Under the pieces are notes generated by a model. The model did not search any database. It was given only the letters and a program-made list of their open reading frames with translations, and was not told the origin of the DNA. Positions 25,723-36,032 of a DNA stretch of 64,000 nt are shown piece by piece. Position 1 is the stretch's first letter, and each line of letters begins with the position of its first letter. This DNA comes from Methylobacterium sp. B4 (lineage in GTDB: Bacteria; Pseudomonadota; Alphaproteobacteria; Rhizobiales; Beijerinckiaceae). A program made the position numbers and the translations under genes. Location of the stretch: assembly GCF_003201865.1 (NCBI RefSeq), contig NZ_QJJJ01000001.1, positions 124,001-188,000 on the forward strand. Direction: 5' to 3'.

Positions 25723-26589
25723 TCAGCGCCCGCTGCGCCGGGCGGCCACCGTCGCGAGGCCGGCGAAATCCTTGTCGCCGTCGCCGTGGGCGATGGCGTC
25801 GAGGAGGTTGTCGCGCAGCACGCTGGCGAACGGCATCGGCACGTTGACCGCCTCGCCCGCGGCCAGTGCGAGCCGCACGTCCTTGAGACCGAGCCGGATG
25901 GTGAAGCCCGGCGGCTCGTAGCGACCTTCCATGATCATGGCGCCGTAATTCTTGTAGACCGGAGAGGCGAAGAGCGTGCTGGTGAGCATCTCCAGCACGT
26001 CGGCGCCGGCGATGCCGTGCCCCTCCGCGAAGGCCGCCGCCTCGCCCATCGCCTCGATGGCCGAAACCAGCATGAAATTGCCCGCGAGCTTGACGGCGTT
26101 GGCCCGCTCCGGCTCCGCGCCGAAGCGCCAGGTCTTCTGGCCCATGGCGTCGAAGAGCGGCTGCACCCGGGCGATGGCGGCGTCGTCGCCCGCGGCGATG
26201 ATGTGGAGGGCGCCGCTCGAAGCCGCGTCCGGCCGGCCGAAGACGGGGGCGGAGACGTAGGCCACGCCCGCCCGTTCGTGGATCGCCGCCAACTCCTGGG
26301 CGAGCGCCACCGAGATCGTGGACATGCCGACATGTACGCCCGGCCGCTGCCCGGAATCGAGCAGCCCACCCTCGACCGTGACGGCGCGCAGGGCCGCGTC
26401 GTCGGCGAGCATGGTGAACGCGGCATCACCGGCAAAGGCTTCGGCGGCGCTCGCCACGGGTTCGGCGCCCTCGACCGCGCGGGCCGCCTCGGGCGAGCGG
26501 TTCCAGACCCGCACCCGGTGGCCCGCTGCGACGAGCCGCGCCGCCATGGCCCGGCCCATCCGTCCGAGCCCGATGAAGCCGACATCCAT
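25723..26589 (-). CDS. Beta-hydroxyacid dehydrogenase (3-hydroxyisobutyrate dehydrogenase family)
   Basis: A 288-residue NAD(P)-dependent oxidoreductase. The N-terminal Rossmann motif is GFIGLGRMGRAMAARL. The substrate-binding stretch is APVFGRPDAASSGALHI, and the catalytic Lys lies in NAVKLAGNFM. The family oxidises small beta-hydroxyacids such as 3-hydroxyisobutyrate, tartronate semialdehyde or glycerate derivatives; the substrate cannot be fixed from sequence. The ATG at 26589 has a GGGAGACGG site. The upstream gene on the same strand is an exported alpha/beta hydrolase, 50 nt away. Confidence 0.88.
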   Translation of the reverse strand: MDVGFIGLGRMGRAMAARLVAAGHRVRVWNRSPEAARAVEGAEPVASAAEAFAGDAAFTMLADDAALRAVTVEGGLLDSGQRPGVHVGMSTISVALAQELAAIHERAGVAYVSAPVFGRPDAASSGALHIIAAGDDAAIARVQPLFDAMGQKTWRFGAEPERANAVKLAGNFMLVSAIEAMGEAAAFAEGHGIAGADVLEMLTSTLFASPVYKNYGAMIMEGRYEPPGFTIRLGLKDVRLALAAGEAVNVPMPFASVLRDNLLDAIAHGDGDKDFAGLATVAARRSGR

Positions 26590-26639
26590 CGTCCGTCTCC
26601 CGATCTTCCGTTGCGAAGGGCCGGCACGATGCGCCCGGC

Positions 26640-27659
26640 TCAGTGCGTGTTGAGGAACTCGAGCGTCAGCGCGTTGAACATCTCGGTCGCCTCCATGTGG
26701 ACGAGGTGGCCGACATTGTTGATGACCTCCGCCTTTCCGTTGGGCATCCGGTTGGCGAGCGCCCGGGCGTGGCCGGTATTGTCGCCCATCCCGGAGCGCA
26801 GTTCCGTCGGCGCGAAGCCCTTGCCCGGCGCGTTGCGGTCGTTGGCGCCCATCACGAACAGGGTCGGCGCCTTGACGAGCGGGATCTCGTGGACGACCGG
26901 CTGGCCCCAGATCATCTGGTAGGAGTTCACGAAGGATTTGAGCCAGCGCGGAAACTCGCCCGAGCCCTTCACCCGCTCGCGGATCGACACGAACGGCTCG
27001 ATCGCCGAGGCCGGGATCGAGAGCGCGTAGCTTGTCATCAGCTGCTTGCGGTAGGCCTCCGCGCTCAGGTCGCCCTCGCGGGCCATCAGCGTCTCGTCGG
27101 AGACGGGCGGCACGCTGTAGCGGTAATCCTCGAGACCGATCGGCGCCTCCAGCACCAGGGAATTGACCCGCTGCGGGTAGCTGCGGGCGATGCGCACCGC
27201 GAGCATGCCGCCCATGGAATGGGCCACGATGTCGAAGCGCGGGATCTTGAGGCTGTCGGCGAGCGCCACCGTGTCGGCGGCCATGCGGTCGAAGGTGAAG
27301 GCGCCGATCGGCTTCGAGGACTTGCCGAAGCCGAGCTGGTCGGGGACCACGACGCGGAAGCCCGCATTCGTGAGGGCGCGGATCACCGGCTCCCAGTAGC
27401 TCGAAGGGAAGTTGCGTCCGTGCAGCAGAAGCACCGTGCGGCCGTTGGCGTTGTCGGTGGGGGCCACGTCCATGTAGGCGAGGCGCTGGGCCTCGCCGTC
27501 GCGGGTCAGCGGCAGGAAGCGCACCGGGAAGGGATAGGCGAAGCCTTCGAGCCCGATGCCGAGCGGCACGGGGGGCGGCGTCTCCTCGGCAGGCGCCGGG
27601 GCGGATGTCAGCGCCAGAAGCGGCGCGAGGCACAGCGCGAGGATCGGGAGGGCACGCAT
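26640..27659 (-). CDS. Exported alpha/beta hydrolase
   Basis: A 339-residue hydrolase with a Sec signal peptide (residues 1-24, ending PAPAEE). Catalytic elements are the oxyanion motif LLLHGRNFPSSYW, the nucleophile AHSMGGMLA, an acidic residue in VMGANDRNAPGK and the His in VGHLVHMEA. It is likely a periplasmic esterase or haloperoxidase-like enzyme. The ATG at 27659 follows GGAG by 6 nt; the frame is open far upstream, but those extensions are antisense to the next gene. It is divergent from an exporter gene. Confidence 0.88.
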   Translation of the reverse strand: MRALPILALCLAPLLALTSAPAPAEETPPPVPLGIGLEGFAYPFPVRFLPLTRDGEAQRLAYMDVAPTDNANGRTVLLLHGRNFPSSYWEPVIRALTNAGFRVVVPDQLGFGKSSKPIGAFTFDRMAADTVALADSLKIPRFDIVAHSMGGMLAVRIARSYPQRVNSLVLEAPIGLEDYRYSVPPVSDETLMAREGDLSAEAYRKQLMTSYALSIPASAIEPFVSIRERVKGSGEFPRWLKSFVNSYQMIWGQPVVHEIPLVKAPTLFVMGANDRNAPGKGFAPTELRSGMGDNTGHARALANRMPNGKAEVINNVGHLVHMEATEMFNALTLEFLNTH

Positions 27660-27761
27660 GGAAGCTCCGTCTCGGCCTGTCGGCCAGCTGTTGGCTCGGT
27701 GTCGTCCGGTGACGGACAGATAGGGCGGATGGGCCGCCTGCAAGCTCCGGAAGGTGACAGA

Positions 27762-29144
27762 GTGAGCGCGCAGACGATCACGGGGGGAAGCGGCACGGAC
27801 GGGCTGCCGCCGCTCGAGCGCTGGCTGGCGCTCGGCGCGATCGCGCTCGCCATGACCATGGCGGTGCTCGACGGGGCGATCGTCAACGTCGCCCTGCCCG
27901 TGATCGCTCGCGATCTCGCCGTGCCCCCCTCCGAAGCCATCTTCGTCGTCAGCGCCTACCAGATCGCGGTCACCGCCGCGTTGCTGCCGCTCGCGAGCCT
28001 GGGCGAAATCCTGGGCTATCGCCGGATCTATCTCGGCGGGCTCGCCGTCTTCACCCTCGCCTCGCTCGCCTGCGCGCTCGCGCCGGACCTGACCAGCCTC
28101 ACCGCCGCGCGGGTGGCGCAGGGCCTGGGCGCGGCCGGGATCATGAGCGTCAACATCGCGCTCGTTCGCTTCATCTATCCCCACCGCCTGATCGGGCGCG
28201 GGGTCGGAAACGTGGCGCTCATCGTGGCGGTCGCCTCCGCCGCGGGGCCGACGATCGCCGCCGCGATCCTCTCGGTGGCGACATGGCCCTGGCTGTTCCT
28301 CGTCAACCTGCCGGTCGGGGCCGTGGCTCTGGCGGTGGGCTCGCGCACCCTGCCGCTCACGCCCCGCTCCGCCCGCCGCTTCGACATCGGCAGCGCATGC
28401 CTCAACGCGCTGACCATCGGCCTCCTGATCGTCGGTGTCGACGGACTCGCCGATCCGAACACGCGTCCGCTCGCCTATGCGGAGATCGTCGCCGCCGTCG
28501 TCGTCGGCTTCGTCTTCGTGCGCGTGCAGCTGCGACGGGCCGTGCCGCTCCTGCCCCTCGACCTGCTGCGAATCCCGGCCTTCGCCCTCTCGATGGTGGC
28601 CTCGATCTGCTCGTTCTCGGCGCAGATGACCGCCTACGTCGCCCTGCCCTTCTACTTCCAGGAGGGCCTGGGCTTCTCGGAGGCGCGCACCGGCCTGCTG
28701 ATGACGCCCTGGCCGCTCGCCATCGCCGCGGTGGCGCCGCTCTCGGGCCGGCTCGCCGACCGCTACCCGCCGGGCCTCCTGGGCAGCCTCGGCCTCGTCC
28801 TGCTGGCGGTGGGCCTCATCGGGCTCGCGCTGCTGCCCCCGGCACCGACGACCTTCGATGTGGTCTGGCGCCTCACCCTCTGCGGACTCGGCTTCGGACT
28901 GTTCCAGTCGCCCAACAACAAGATCATCATCACCAGCGCCCCGCGGGAGCGCAGCGGCGGGGCGAGCGGGATGCAGTCGAGCGCCCGCCTCGTCGGCCAA
29001 TCCCTTGGGGCGGCGCTGGTGGCGGTGCTGTTCGGCATTGCCGCCGACGGGCCGGCAGGCGCCTTCGCCCTCACGCTATGGTTCGCCGTGGCCCTGTCGC
29101 TGGCCGGGGCGGTGGCGAGCGGCCTGCGCCGGACGGGACCCTGA
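27762..29144 (+). CDS. MFS drug/metabolite exporter, DHA2 family
   Basis: Major facilitator of about 460 residues with 12-14 hydrophobic segments. It carries the drug:H+ antiporter motif LAMTMAVLDGAIVNVALPV in helix 1, LGEILGYRRIYLGG between helices 2 and 3, and motif C-like GAAGIMSVNIALVRFI. It resembles the EmrB/QacA group of multidrug or metabolite exporters in the inner membrane. The GTG at 27762 (VSAQTITGG) is chosen because GGAAGG lies 7 nt before it; an in-frame ATG at 27729 has no such site. It is divergent from the exported hydrolase. Confidence 0.87.
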   Translation: MSAQTITGGSGTDGLPPLERWLALGAIALAMTMAVLDGAIVNVALPVIARDLAVPPSEAIFVVSAYQIAVTAALLPLASLGEILGYRRIYLGGLAVFTLASLACALAPDLTSLTAARVAQGLGAAGIMSVNIALVRFIYPHRLIGRGVGNVALIVAVASAAGPTIAAAILSVATWPWLFLVNLPVGAVALAVGSRTLPLTPRSARRFDIGSACLNALTIGLLIVGVDGLADPNTRPLAYAEIVAAVVVGFVFVRVQLRRAVPLLPLDLLRIPAFALSMVASICSFSAQMTAYVALPFYFQEGLGFSEARTGLLMTPWPLAIAAVAPLSGRLADRYPPGLLGSLGLVLLAVGLIGLALLPPAPTTFDVVWRLTLCGLGFGLFQSPNNKIIITSAPRERSGGASGMQSSARLVGQSLGAALVAVLFGIAADGPAGAFALTLWFAVALSLAGAVASGLRRTGP

Positions 29145-29234
29145 TCGCCGCTCCCGCGACGCACCAATTTCGGGCTCGCGCGTTGTGGCCATGAAAGCGT
29201 CCGCTGGGCGCGGGCGCCTAGGGCGGGATGGGCG

Positions 29235-30026
29235 ATGGACATCGATCTGAAGGGGCGCAGCGCCCTCGTGACGGGCTCGACCGGCGGCATCGGCTACGCC
29301 GTCGCCCGCGCTCTCGGACAACTCGGCGCCTACGTCGCCGTCAACGGCCGCACCGCCGAGCGGGTCGATGCGGCGATCGAGCGGCTGCGTGGCGAGGTGC
29401 CCGAGGGCGAGTTCATCGCCGGCATCGGCGATGTCGGCACCGAGGAGGGCACGGCCGAACTCGTCGCAGCGCTGCCGCGGGTCGACATCCTCGTCAACAA
29501 TGCCGGGATCTTCGAGCCGCAGCCCTTCTTCGAGATCCCGGATGCCGAGTGGCGCCGCTTCTTCGAGGTGAACGTGATGAGCGGCATCCGCCTGTCACGG
29601 GCCTACGGCCCCGGCATGGTGGAGCGCGGCTGGGGACGGATCGTCTTCATCGCCAGCGAGTCGGGGATCAACATCCCCGTCGAGATGGTCCATTACGGTG
29701 TGACGAAGACGGCGCAGCTCGCCGTCTCCCGCGGTCTCGCCGAAACGGTGGGAGGCAGCGGCGTCACCGTCAACAGCGTCCTGCCCGGCCCGACGCTCAC
29801 CGAAGGCGTCGCCGATTTCCTCGAATCGATGGGCGGGGGCGAGGGCGACCTCGAAGCCAAGGGTCGCGCCTTCATCGCCGAGAACCGCCCGACCTCGCTC
29901 CTGAAGCGCCTCGCGCAGCCGGAGGAGGTGGCCAGCATGGTGGCCTATCTCTGCACGCCCGCCGCGAGCGCCACCACGGGGGCGGCCCTGCGGGTCGATG
30001 GCGGGGTGCTGCGCGGGATCGCCTGA
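29235..30026 (+). CDS. SDR family NAD(P)-dependent oxidoreductase
   Basis: Classical short-chain dehydrogenase of 263 residues. The cofactor loop is TGSTGGIGYAVARAL (TGxxxGIG), the structural motif is LVNNAGIFEPQ, and the catalytic tetrad is visible through the Ser in FIASESGIN and YGVTK. The basic residue pattern after the first strand (VNGRTAERVD) suggests NADP(H). The substrate is unknown. It stands alone between an exporter gene and a convergent SWIB gene. Confidence 0.92.
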   Translation: MDIDLKGRSALVTGSTGGIGYAVARALGQLGAYVAVNGRTAERVDAAIERLRGEVPEGEFIAGIGDVGTEEGTAELVAALPRVDILVNNAGIFEPQPFFEIPDAEWRRFFEVNVMSGIRLSRAYGPGMVERGWGRIVFIASESGINIPVEMVHYGVTKTAQLAVSRGLAETVGGSGVTVNSVLPGPTLTEGVADFLESMGGGEGDLEAKGRAFIAENRPTSLLKRLAQPEEVASMVAYLCTPAASATTGAALRVDGGVLRGIA

Positions 30027-30059
30027 GGCGTCACGAGGGTCTGCCATCCGGGAAGACGG

Positions 30060-30080
30060 GCCGGCCTGGGACAGGCCGGC
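30060..30080. terminator. Hairpin between SDR and SWIB genes
   Basis: Perfect 9-bp repeat GCCGGCCTG/CAGGCCGGC with a 3-nt loop between two convergent stops (30026 and 30122). It could end transcription from either side; there is no T-run. Confidence 0.45.
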
Positions 30081-30121
30081 ACCGCTCCGGAGGGACGGTC
30101 CGCGAACGTCTCAGGTCGCGA

Positions 30122-30454
30122 TCAGGACTTCAGGTGCGCGGCGAGGTGCTTGTTCATCTCGAACATCGAGCACTTATCCTTGCCGAAGATCTTCTTCAGC
30201 TTGTCGTCGGCGACGATCTCGCGCTTGTTCTCCGGGTTCTGGAGATTGTGCTTCTTGATGTGCTCCCACACCTTGCTGACGACTTCGCCGCGCGGCAGGG
30301 GCTTGTCGCCGACGATGGCGGCGAGTTCGGGAGACGGCTTCAGGGGCTGCTGAAGGGCGTTGGGCTTCGTGCCGGAGGCGGCCTTGGTGGCGGTCTCCTT
30401 CTTCGGGGCGCTCTTGGGCGCAGCCGCCTTCTTCTCCGTCGTCTTGGTAGCCAT
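30122..30454 (-). CDS. SWIB/MDM2-domain protein
   Basis: A 110-residue protein with a Lys/Ala/Pro-rich N-terminal tail (residues 1-35) and a C-terminal SWIB domain: QQPLKPSPELAAIVGDKPL, then VVSKVWEHIKKHNLQNPENKR and KIFGKDKCSMFEMNKHL. SWIB proteins are known as chromatin factors in eukaryotes and are common as small basic proteins in Chlamydia and alphaproteobacteria, where they may bind DNA or topoisomerase. The ATG at 30454 fits the family start. A GGAAC-N16-AGTT site upstream suggests stress control. Confidence 0.9.
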   Translation of the reverse strand: MATKTTEKKAAAPKSAPKKETATKAASGTKPNALQQPLKPSPELAAIVGDKPLPRGEVVSKVWEHIKKHNLQNPENKREIVADDKLKKIFGKDKCSMFEMNKHLAAHLKS

Positions 30455-30526
30455 GGTTTCCCTCCGTCCTGCGGTCCGGCAGATAGGTGACACGAGCCCG
30501 GGGGTCTCGGGGCACTAAGGTCCAAC

Positions 30527-30551
30527 AACTAAGCGGTGCCGCGCCCGTTCC
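30527..30551 (-). promoter_or_regulatory. Candidate EcfG promoter of the SWIB gene
   Basis: On the minus strand, GGAAC (30551-30547), a 16-nt spacer, then AGTT (30530-30527). This fits the EcfG consensus GGAAC-N16/17-CGTT with one mismatch, about 70 nt upstream of the SWIB start. Confidence 0.45.
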
Positions 30552-30740
30552 AAGGGGAGAACGGTGTCGGACCCTCGTCCATCCACAGATCAGCGGAGCT
30601 TATCCGCAGCGAGGCGGGCCGTTCACGCGGGCGGAGCGGATATCCGGCCCCGCGAATCGCGCACCGTGATCGGTCGCGGAACCGTGACGGGTGCGCCGCA
30701 TTCAAGCAAGACCCCGCACGGGGACAGCGTGGAGATGCCG

Positions 30741-31181
30741 ATGCCGACGGACCTGCCCGAGGAGCGAAGCTACCGGAAGCCGGGAAGCCTGGAGCTGGAC
30801 CCGAGCTCCGGCGAGGGCGTGGCGACCTCCGAGACGCCCCGGCTGATCGCCTCCGACAAGGTCGAGGGTACGCCGGTCTATGACGGGACCGGCCGCCATC
30901 TCGGCAGCGTTCACAATTTCATGGTCGACAAGGTCTCGGGACAGGTCGCCTACGCCGTCCTGTCCTTCGGCGGCTTCCTCGGCTTCGGCGAGGCCTACCA
31001 TCCGCTGCCGTGGAAAGCCCTGACCTACTCGGTCGAACTCGGCGGCTACGTGGTCGATATCGATCCCGCCGAGCTGGAGGGCGCGCCGACTCACGGGCCC
31101 GGCGAGGATCCCTTCTCCGATCCGGGCTATGGCGGCCGCCTCGACGATCACTACGGAGGCCGCAAGGCGCCGACCGCGTAG
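30741..31181 (+). CDS. PRC-barrel domain protein
   Basis: A 146-residue cytoplasmic protein with one PRC-barrel: LIASDKVEGTPVYDGTGRHLG, then VDKVSGQVAYAVLSFGGFLG, followed by an acidic/Gly-rich tail. PRC-barrels are small beta-barrels of photosynthetic reaction centre H subunits and RimM that bind partner proteins. The start at 30741 has GGAG 6 nt upstream, better placed than for the ATG at 30735. Free-living PRC proteins of this size are frequent in Methylobacterium and often seem stress-related, a general impression rather than evidence here. Confidence 0.83.
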   Translation: MPTDLPEERSYRKPGSLELDPSSGEGVATSETPRLIASDKVEGTPVYDGTGRHLGSVHNFMVDKVSGQVAYAVLSFGGFLGFGEAYHPLPWKALTYSVELGGYVVDIDPAELEGAPTHGPGEDPFSDPGYGGRLDDHYGGRKAPTA

Positions 31182-31196
31182 CGCGGCCGGCCCTTC

Positions 31197-31571
31197 TCAG
31201 AACTTGCCGCCGAGGCCGACGCTGCCGCCCGCCCCCATCTGGGGTGCGAGGCCGCCGGAGCTGCTCCGCGCCGTCGGCTCGCCGTCGATCTCCTCGCGCC
31301 GGATGCGGCGCGGGCCGGTATCGGCGGTGCGGGTCTCGCCGCGGACGTTCTTGGGCAGTTCGAGCGAGCGCGTCGGCCGGGTCGCGATCGGGGCGCCGTC
31401 GTCGTCGACCTGGGCGCTGCGGGTCGCGCGGTTCGGCAGGCTCCCGCGCATGGAGGGGGGCGGCCCGAGTTCGGTTTCCGGCATCACGCCGCCACCGCCG
31501 CCCAGGGCTTGGCAGCCGCCGAGGCTCGCCGCGAGGAGCGCCGCAGCGCAAAGTCTGGACGGGTGGGGCAT
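31197..31571 (-). CDS. Putative lipoprotein of unknown function
   Basis: A 124-residue protein with a lipoprotein signal peptide: LCAAALLAASLGGC, lipobox LGGC with Cys20. The mature part is Gly/Pro/Arg-rich and looks disordered (GGGGGVMPETELGPPPS near the start, GAGGSVGLGGKF at the end). No domain recognised. The start is the ATG at 31571. It converges with the PRC-barrel gene (15 nt) and is divergent from a second PRC-barrel gene. Confidence 0.68.
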   Translation of the reverse strand: MPHPSRLCAAALLAASLGGCQALGGGGGVMPETELGPPPSMRGSLPNRATRSAQVDDDGAPIATRPTRSLELPKNVRGETRTADTGPRRIRREEIDGEPTARSSSGGLAPQMGAGGSVGLGGKF

Positions 31572-31875
31572 TGGCAGTCCTGTCCTCGTGCCGGACACCC
31601 CGAACCTCAGGGTGTCCTGTCGTGTCTTCTCGAACACCGCTCTAGGACAGGGATTTGGCGAAAACCAGACGGCGGGCGACGGTGTCCACGCCACCTGCCC
31701 CTTCCCCGGCGGCCCGGAAGCCGGCGAGCCTCACGGCTGCGGCGTGGCCGACCCATCCACAACTTCGCCCTTGTTGCCGGGCATGGACGATGCGTCCGCC
31801 TGCACCATACCGTCCGGGTGCGACCGATCCGTCGGACCCGGCGCGCGAATAACCAGACTGTCGAGAGGTACTGGG
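31572..31875. other. Divergent intergenic region between lipoprotein and PRC-barrel/MFS genes
   Basis: 304 nt with no supported gene. It holds an 8-bp inverted repeat GGACACCC...GGGTGTCC (31593-31600 and 31610-31617) just upstream of the lipoprotein start, which could be an operator. No clear -35/-10 pair was found. Confidence 0.5.
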
Positions 31876-32547
31876 GTGGTCAGACTGCTACGGACGATCG
31901 TGACACCGGCGATCGCCCTCCTCGCCACGGCGGCCGTGGCCGCAGAGGGAACATCTGGGGGCGTATCGGGCGCATCCGGCGAGGCTTCGCCCCCCGCGTC
32001 CACCATGACGCCTCCCCCCGCGGCCTCGCCGCCTCAGCCGACGCCTGCTCCGCCGGTGCCGCCCGTGCCTCAGCCGCCGCCCGCCCAGAACGGCGCCGCG
32101 GTGCCATCCCAAGGCGGGGGCACGCCCGCCGTGGTGCTCGACACCCAGGATTACGAGAGCCTGCTCGGCAAGAGCGTGCGCGCCATGAACGGCGACGACC
32201 TCGGCCGGATCATCGACGTCATCGTCGACCGCGACGGGCGCCCCCGCGCCGCGGTGATCGATTTCGGCGGCTTCCTCGGGGTCGGCTCCCGCAAGATCGC
32301 CGTGGACTGGCGCGTCCTGAAGTTCACGACCGAGGGCAAGGTCGGCCGCCTCACGCTCCAGCTCAACCGGAATCAGGTCCGCGTCTCGCCCGAGTACAAG
32401 TCCGGGGAGCCCATCGTGGTGCTCGGCGCCACCAGCCCGAACCCGCCGCCTGAGAGCGACGCCTCCGCCGCGCCCGCCGCCGAGAAGGCCGCCGCGCCCT
32501 CCGACAAGGCCGCCGACCGGCCGCAGGAGAAGACGCCGGACAGATGA
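31876..32547 (+). CDS. Exported PRC-barrel domain protein
   Basis: A 223-residue protein with an N-terminal signal peptide (about 22 residues, ATAAVAAEG), a long Pro/Ala-rich linker and a PRC-barrel at about residues 95-165: LLGKSVRAMNGDDLGRIIDV, then AAVIDFGGFLGVGSRK and LTLQLNRNQV. A second disordered Ala/Lys/Pro tail ends the protein. It should be periplasmic. GTG at 31876 is the likely start, with GAGAGG upstream. The stop overlaps the next start (ATGA), so it is translationally coupled to an MFS transporter. Confidence 0.8.
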   Translation: MVRLLRTIVTPAIALLATAAVAAEGTSGGVSGASGEASPPASTMTPPPAASPPQPTPAPPVPPVPQPPPAQNGAAVPSQGGGTPAVVLDTQDYESLLGKSVRAMNGDDLGRIIDVIVDRDGRPRAAVIDFGGFLGVGSRKIAVDWRVLKFTTEGKVGRLTLQLNRNQVRVSPEYKSGEPIVVLGATSPNPPPESDASAAPAAEKAAAPSDKAADRPQEKTPDR

Positions 32548-33899
32548 CGGCCAGCCCGGTGACGGAGAGGCGCGCGGTTCCCTCGCGCGAACGCGACATT
32601 CCCCGCAGCGATCCCCGCGACCGCGCCGGCGCGCGGCCGGGCCGCCGCCCGGGTCGTCCGAGCGAGCCCGCGCACGGCCCCACCGGGCCGTCGCGCCGGG
32701 CCACCTACGGCCTGGACGCGTTCACCTTCTTCATCGCCAACCTTCAGACCAGCTTCGGGCCCTTCGTCGCCGTCTACTTCACCCAGCAGAAATGGACGCA
32801 GGCCGATATCGGGCTCGCCCTGACCGTCGGCAGCCTCGTGAGCCTGCTCGGGCAGATGCCCGGCGGCGCCTTCGTCGACGCCTCCCGCTCGAAGCGCTTC
32901 GCGGCCGCCTTCTCCGCCTTCTGGGTCGGGGCGAGCGCCGTGATGCTCGCGGCCTTCCCCACCTATCTCTCCGTCATGCTCGCCATGGCGCTGCATTCGG
33001 CGGCGAGCTGCGTGCTGACGCCGTCCATCGCCGCGATCTCCATCGGCCTCGTCGGCCATGCCCGTGCCGGCGAGCGGCTGGGACGCAACGCCAGCTTCTC
33101 GGCGATCGGCAACGCGCTCGGCGCCGCCGGCATGGGGGCGATCGGCTACTACTTCTCGAACGACGCGGTGTTCTACCTCGCCGGCCTTCTCGTGATCCCG
33201 GCCCTGGTCTCGCTCTCCTTCATTCCGTCGGGCCGCAATCCCGAGCCGGGCAAGGGTCGGAGCGCGCCACCCCGCGAGCCCGAGACGAGGGAGGCCGGCG
33301 GCCTCGGCGCGCTCCTGAAGAATCGGGCGCTGCTGTGCTTTGCCGCCTGCATGGTGCTGTTCTTCCTTGCCAACGCCGCGATGCTGCCGCTGGTCGGCAG
33401 CGTCATGACCCTGCGGGCCAGCGAGACCGCCACGGCCCTGGTAGCCGCCTGCATCATGGTCCCGCAGGCGGTGCTGGCGCTGACCGCCCCCTTCGTCGGC
33501 CGGCTCGCCCAGCGCTGGGGCCGCAAGCCCCTTCTGCTGATCGGCTTCGCCGCCCTGCCGATCCGCGGGCTGCTCTTCGCCCTCGTGAGCGACCCCTACT
33601 GGATGGTGGCGATCCAGGTCTTCGACGGCATCTCCGCCTCGGTGCTCGGGGTGATGGTGCCGCTGATCGTCTCCGACGTGACCCGGGGGACGGGCCGCTT
33701 CAACACCGCGCTCGGCGCGGTCGGGACCGGCATGGGCATCGGCGCGGCCCTCTCCACGGCGCTCGCCGGCTTCATGGCGGACGAACTCGGCAGCCAAGCG
33801 GCCTTCCTCGGCCTCGCCGTGGTCGGGGCGGCTGGCCTCGCCCTGGTGCTTCTCATCATGCCGGAGACCCGCCGTACGGATGGGGACGAGGCGGCGTGA
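32544..33899 (+). CDS. MFS transporter
   Basis: A 451-residue major facilitator. After a disordered Arg/Pro-rich N-terminal extension of about 50 residues come about 12 membrane segments. The loop 2-3 motif reads GGAFVDASRSKRFAAAF, and the equivalent in the second half is FVGRLAQRWGRKPLLLIGF. The substrate is unknown; an efflux role is plausible. Its start overlaps the stop of the exported PRC-barrel gene by 4 nt, so the two products are probably made together, which would be an unusual pairing. Confidence 0.88.
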   Translation: MTASPVTERRAVPSRERDIPRSDPRDRAGARPGRRPGRPSEPAHGPTGPSRRATYGLDAFTFFIANLQTSFGPFVAVYFTQQKWTQADIGLALTVGSLVSLLGQMPGGAFVDASRSKRFAAAFSAFWVGASAVMLAAFPTYLSVMLAMALHSAASCVLTPSIAAISIGLVGHARAGERLGRNASFSAIGNALGAAGMGAIGYYFSNDAVFYLAGLLVIPALVSLSFIPSGRNPEPGKGRSAPPREPETREAGGLGALLKNRALLCFAACMVLFFLANAAMLPLVGSVMTLRASETATALVAACIMVPQAVLALTAPFVGRLAQRWGRKPLLLIGFAALPIRGLLFALVSDPYWMVAIQVFDGISASVLGVMVPLIVSDVTRGTGRFNTALGAVGTGMGIGAALSTALAGFMADELGSQAAFLGLAVVGAAGLALVLLIMPETRRTDGDEAA

Positions 33900-34132
33900 G
33901 GGGTGGGAGCTTCCGTGGGGAGCCTTGACCTGCGCGGCGCGACGCGCTTGGAATCGTTGTGCGCCGCATCCACGCTCAAAGTCGGTTCAGCTTCGCCGCC
34001 TTATCGGGTGGAAAGCTGCATGCGCGCGAAACATAAGGCGACGCTTCGCGTTGCGGTTAACGGGTGCTCTGCGCGCCCTTCGGCCACAATCGGCGCCCAG
34101 CGGGTCTGATCGAATCGGGACTGACGATCGCG

Positions 34133-35899
<1,767 letters not shown>

Positions 35900-35970
35900 G
35901 GGCGTGCGACGCAGCCACCGACACGGAGCGGTTGCCGGGAGACCCCGTGGCCGCCTAATCTTCGAAGGAT

Positions 35971-36010
35971 CGGGCCGGACGACCGCGATGTCGTCCGGCC
36001 CGTTCTTTTC
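35971..36010 (+). terminator. Intrinsic terminator of the ABC exporter gene
   Basis: Perfect 12-bp stem (35971-35982 and 35991-36002), 8-nt loop, and a T-rich tail TTCTTTTC at 36003-36010. It is the clearest Rho-independent terminator in the window. Its loop holds an ATG (35988) in frame with the next gene, which argues against that ATG as a start. Confidence 0.88.
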
Positions 36011-36032
36011 GTCGAGCAGTCTGGGACGCGCC

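Noticed and set aside
30678..30702. GGAAC-N16-CATT before the first PRC-barrel gene as an EcfG promoter
   Set aside because: The -10 element lacks the GTT that is the conserved part of the consensus, so it was not counted.
35988..35990. ATG as start of the threonine aldolase
   Set aside because: It lies in the loop of a 12-bp intrinsic terminator and would add 15 residues not typical of the family.
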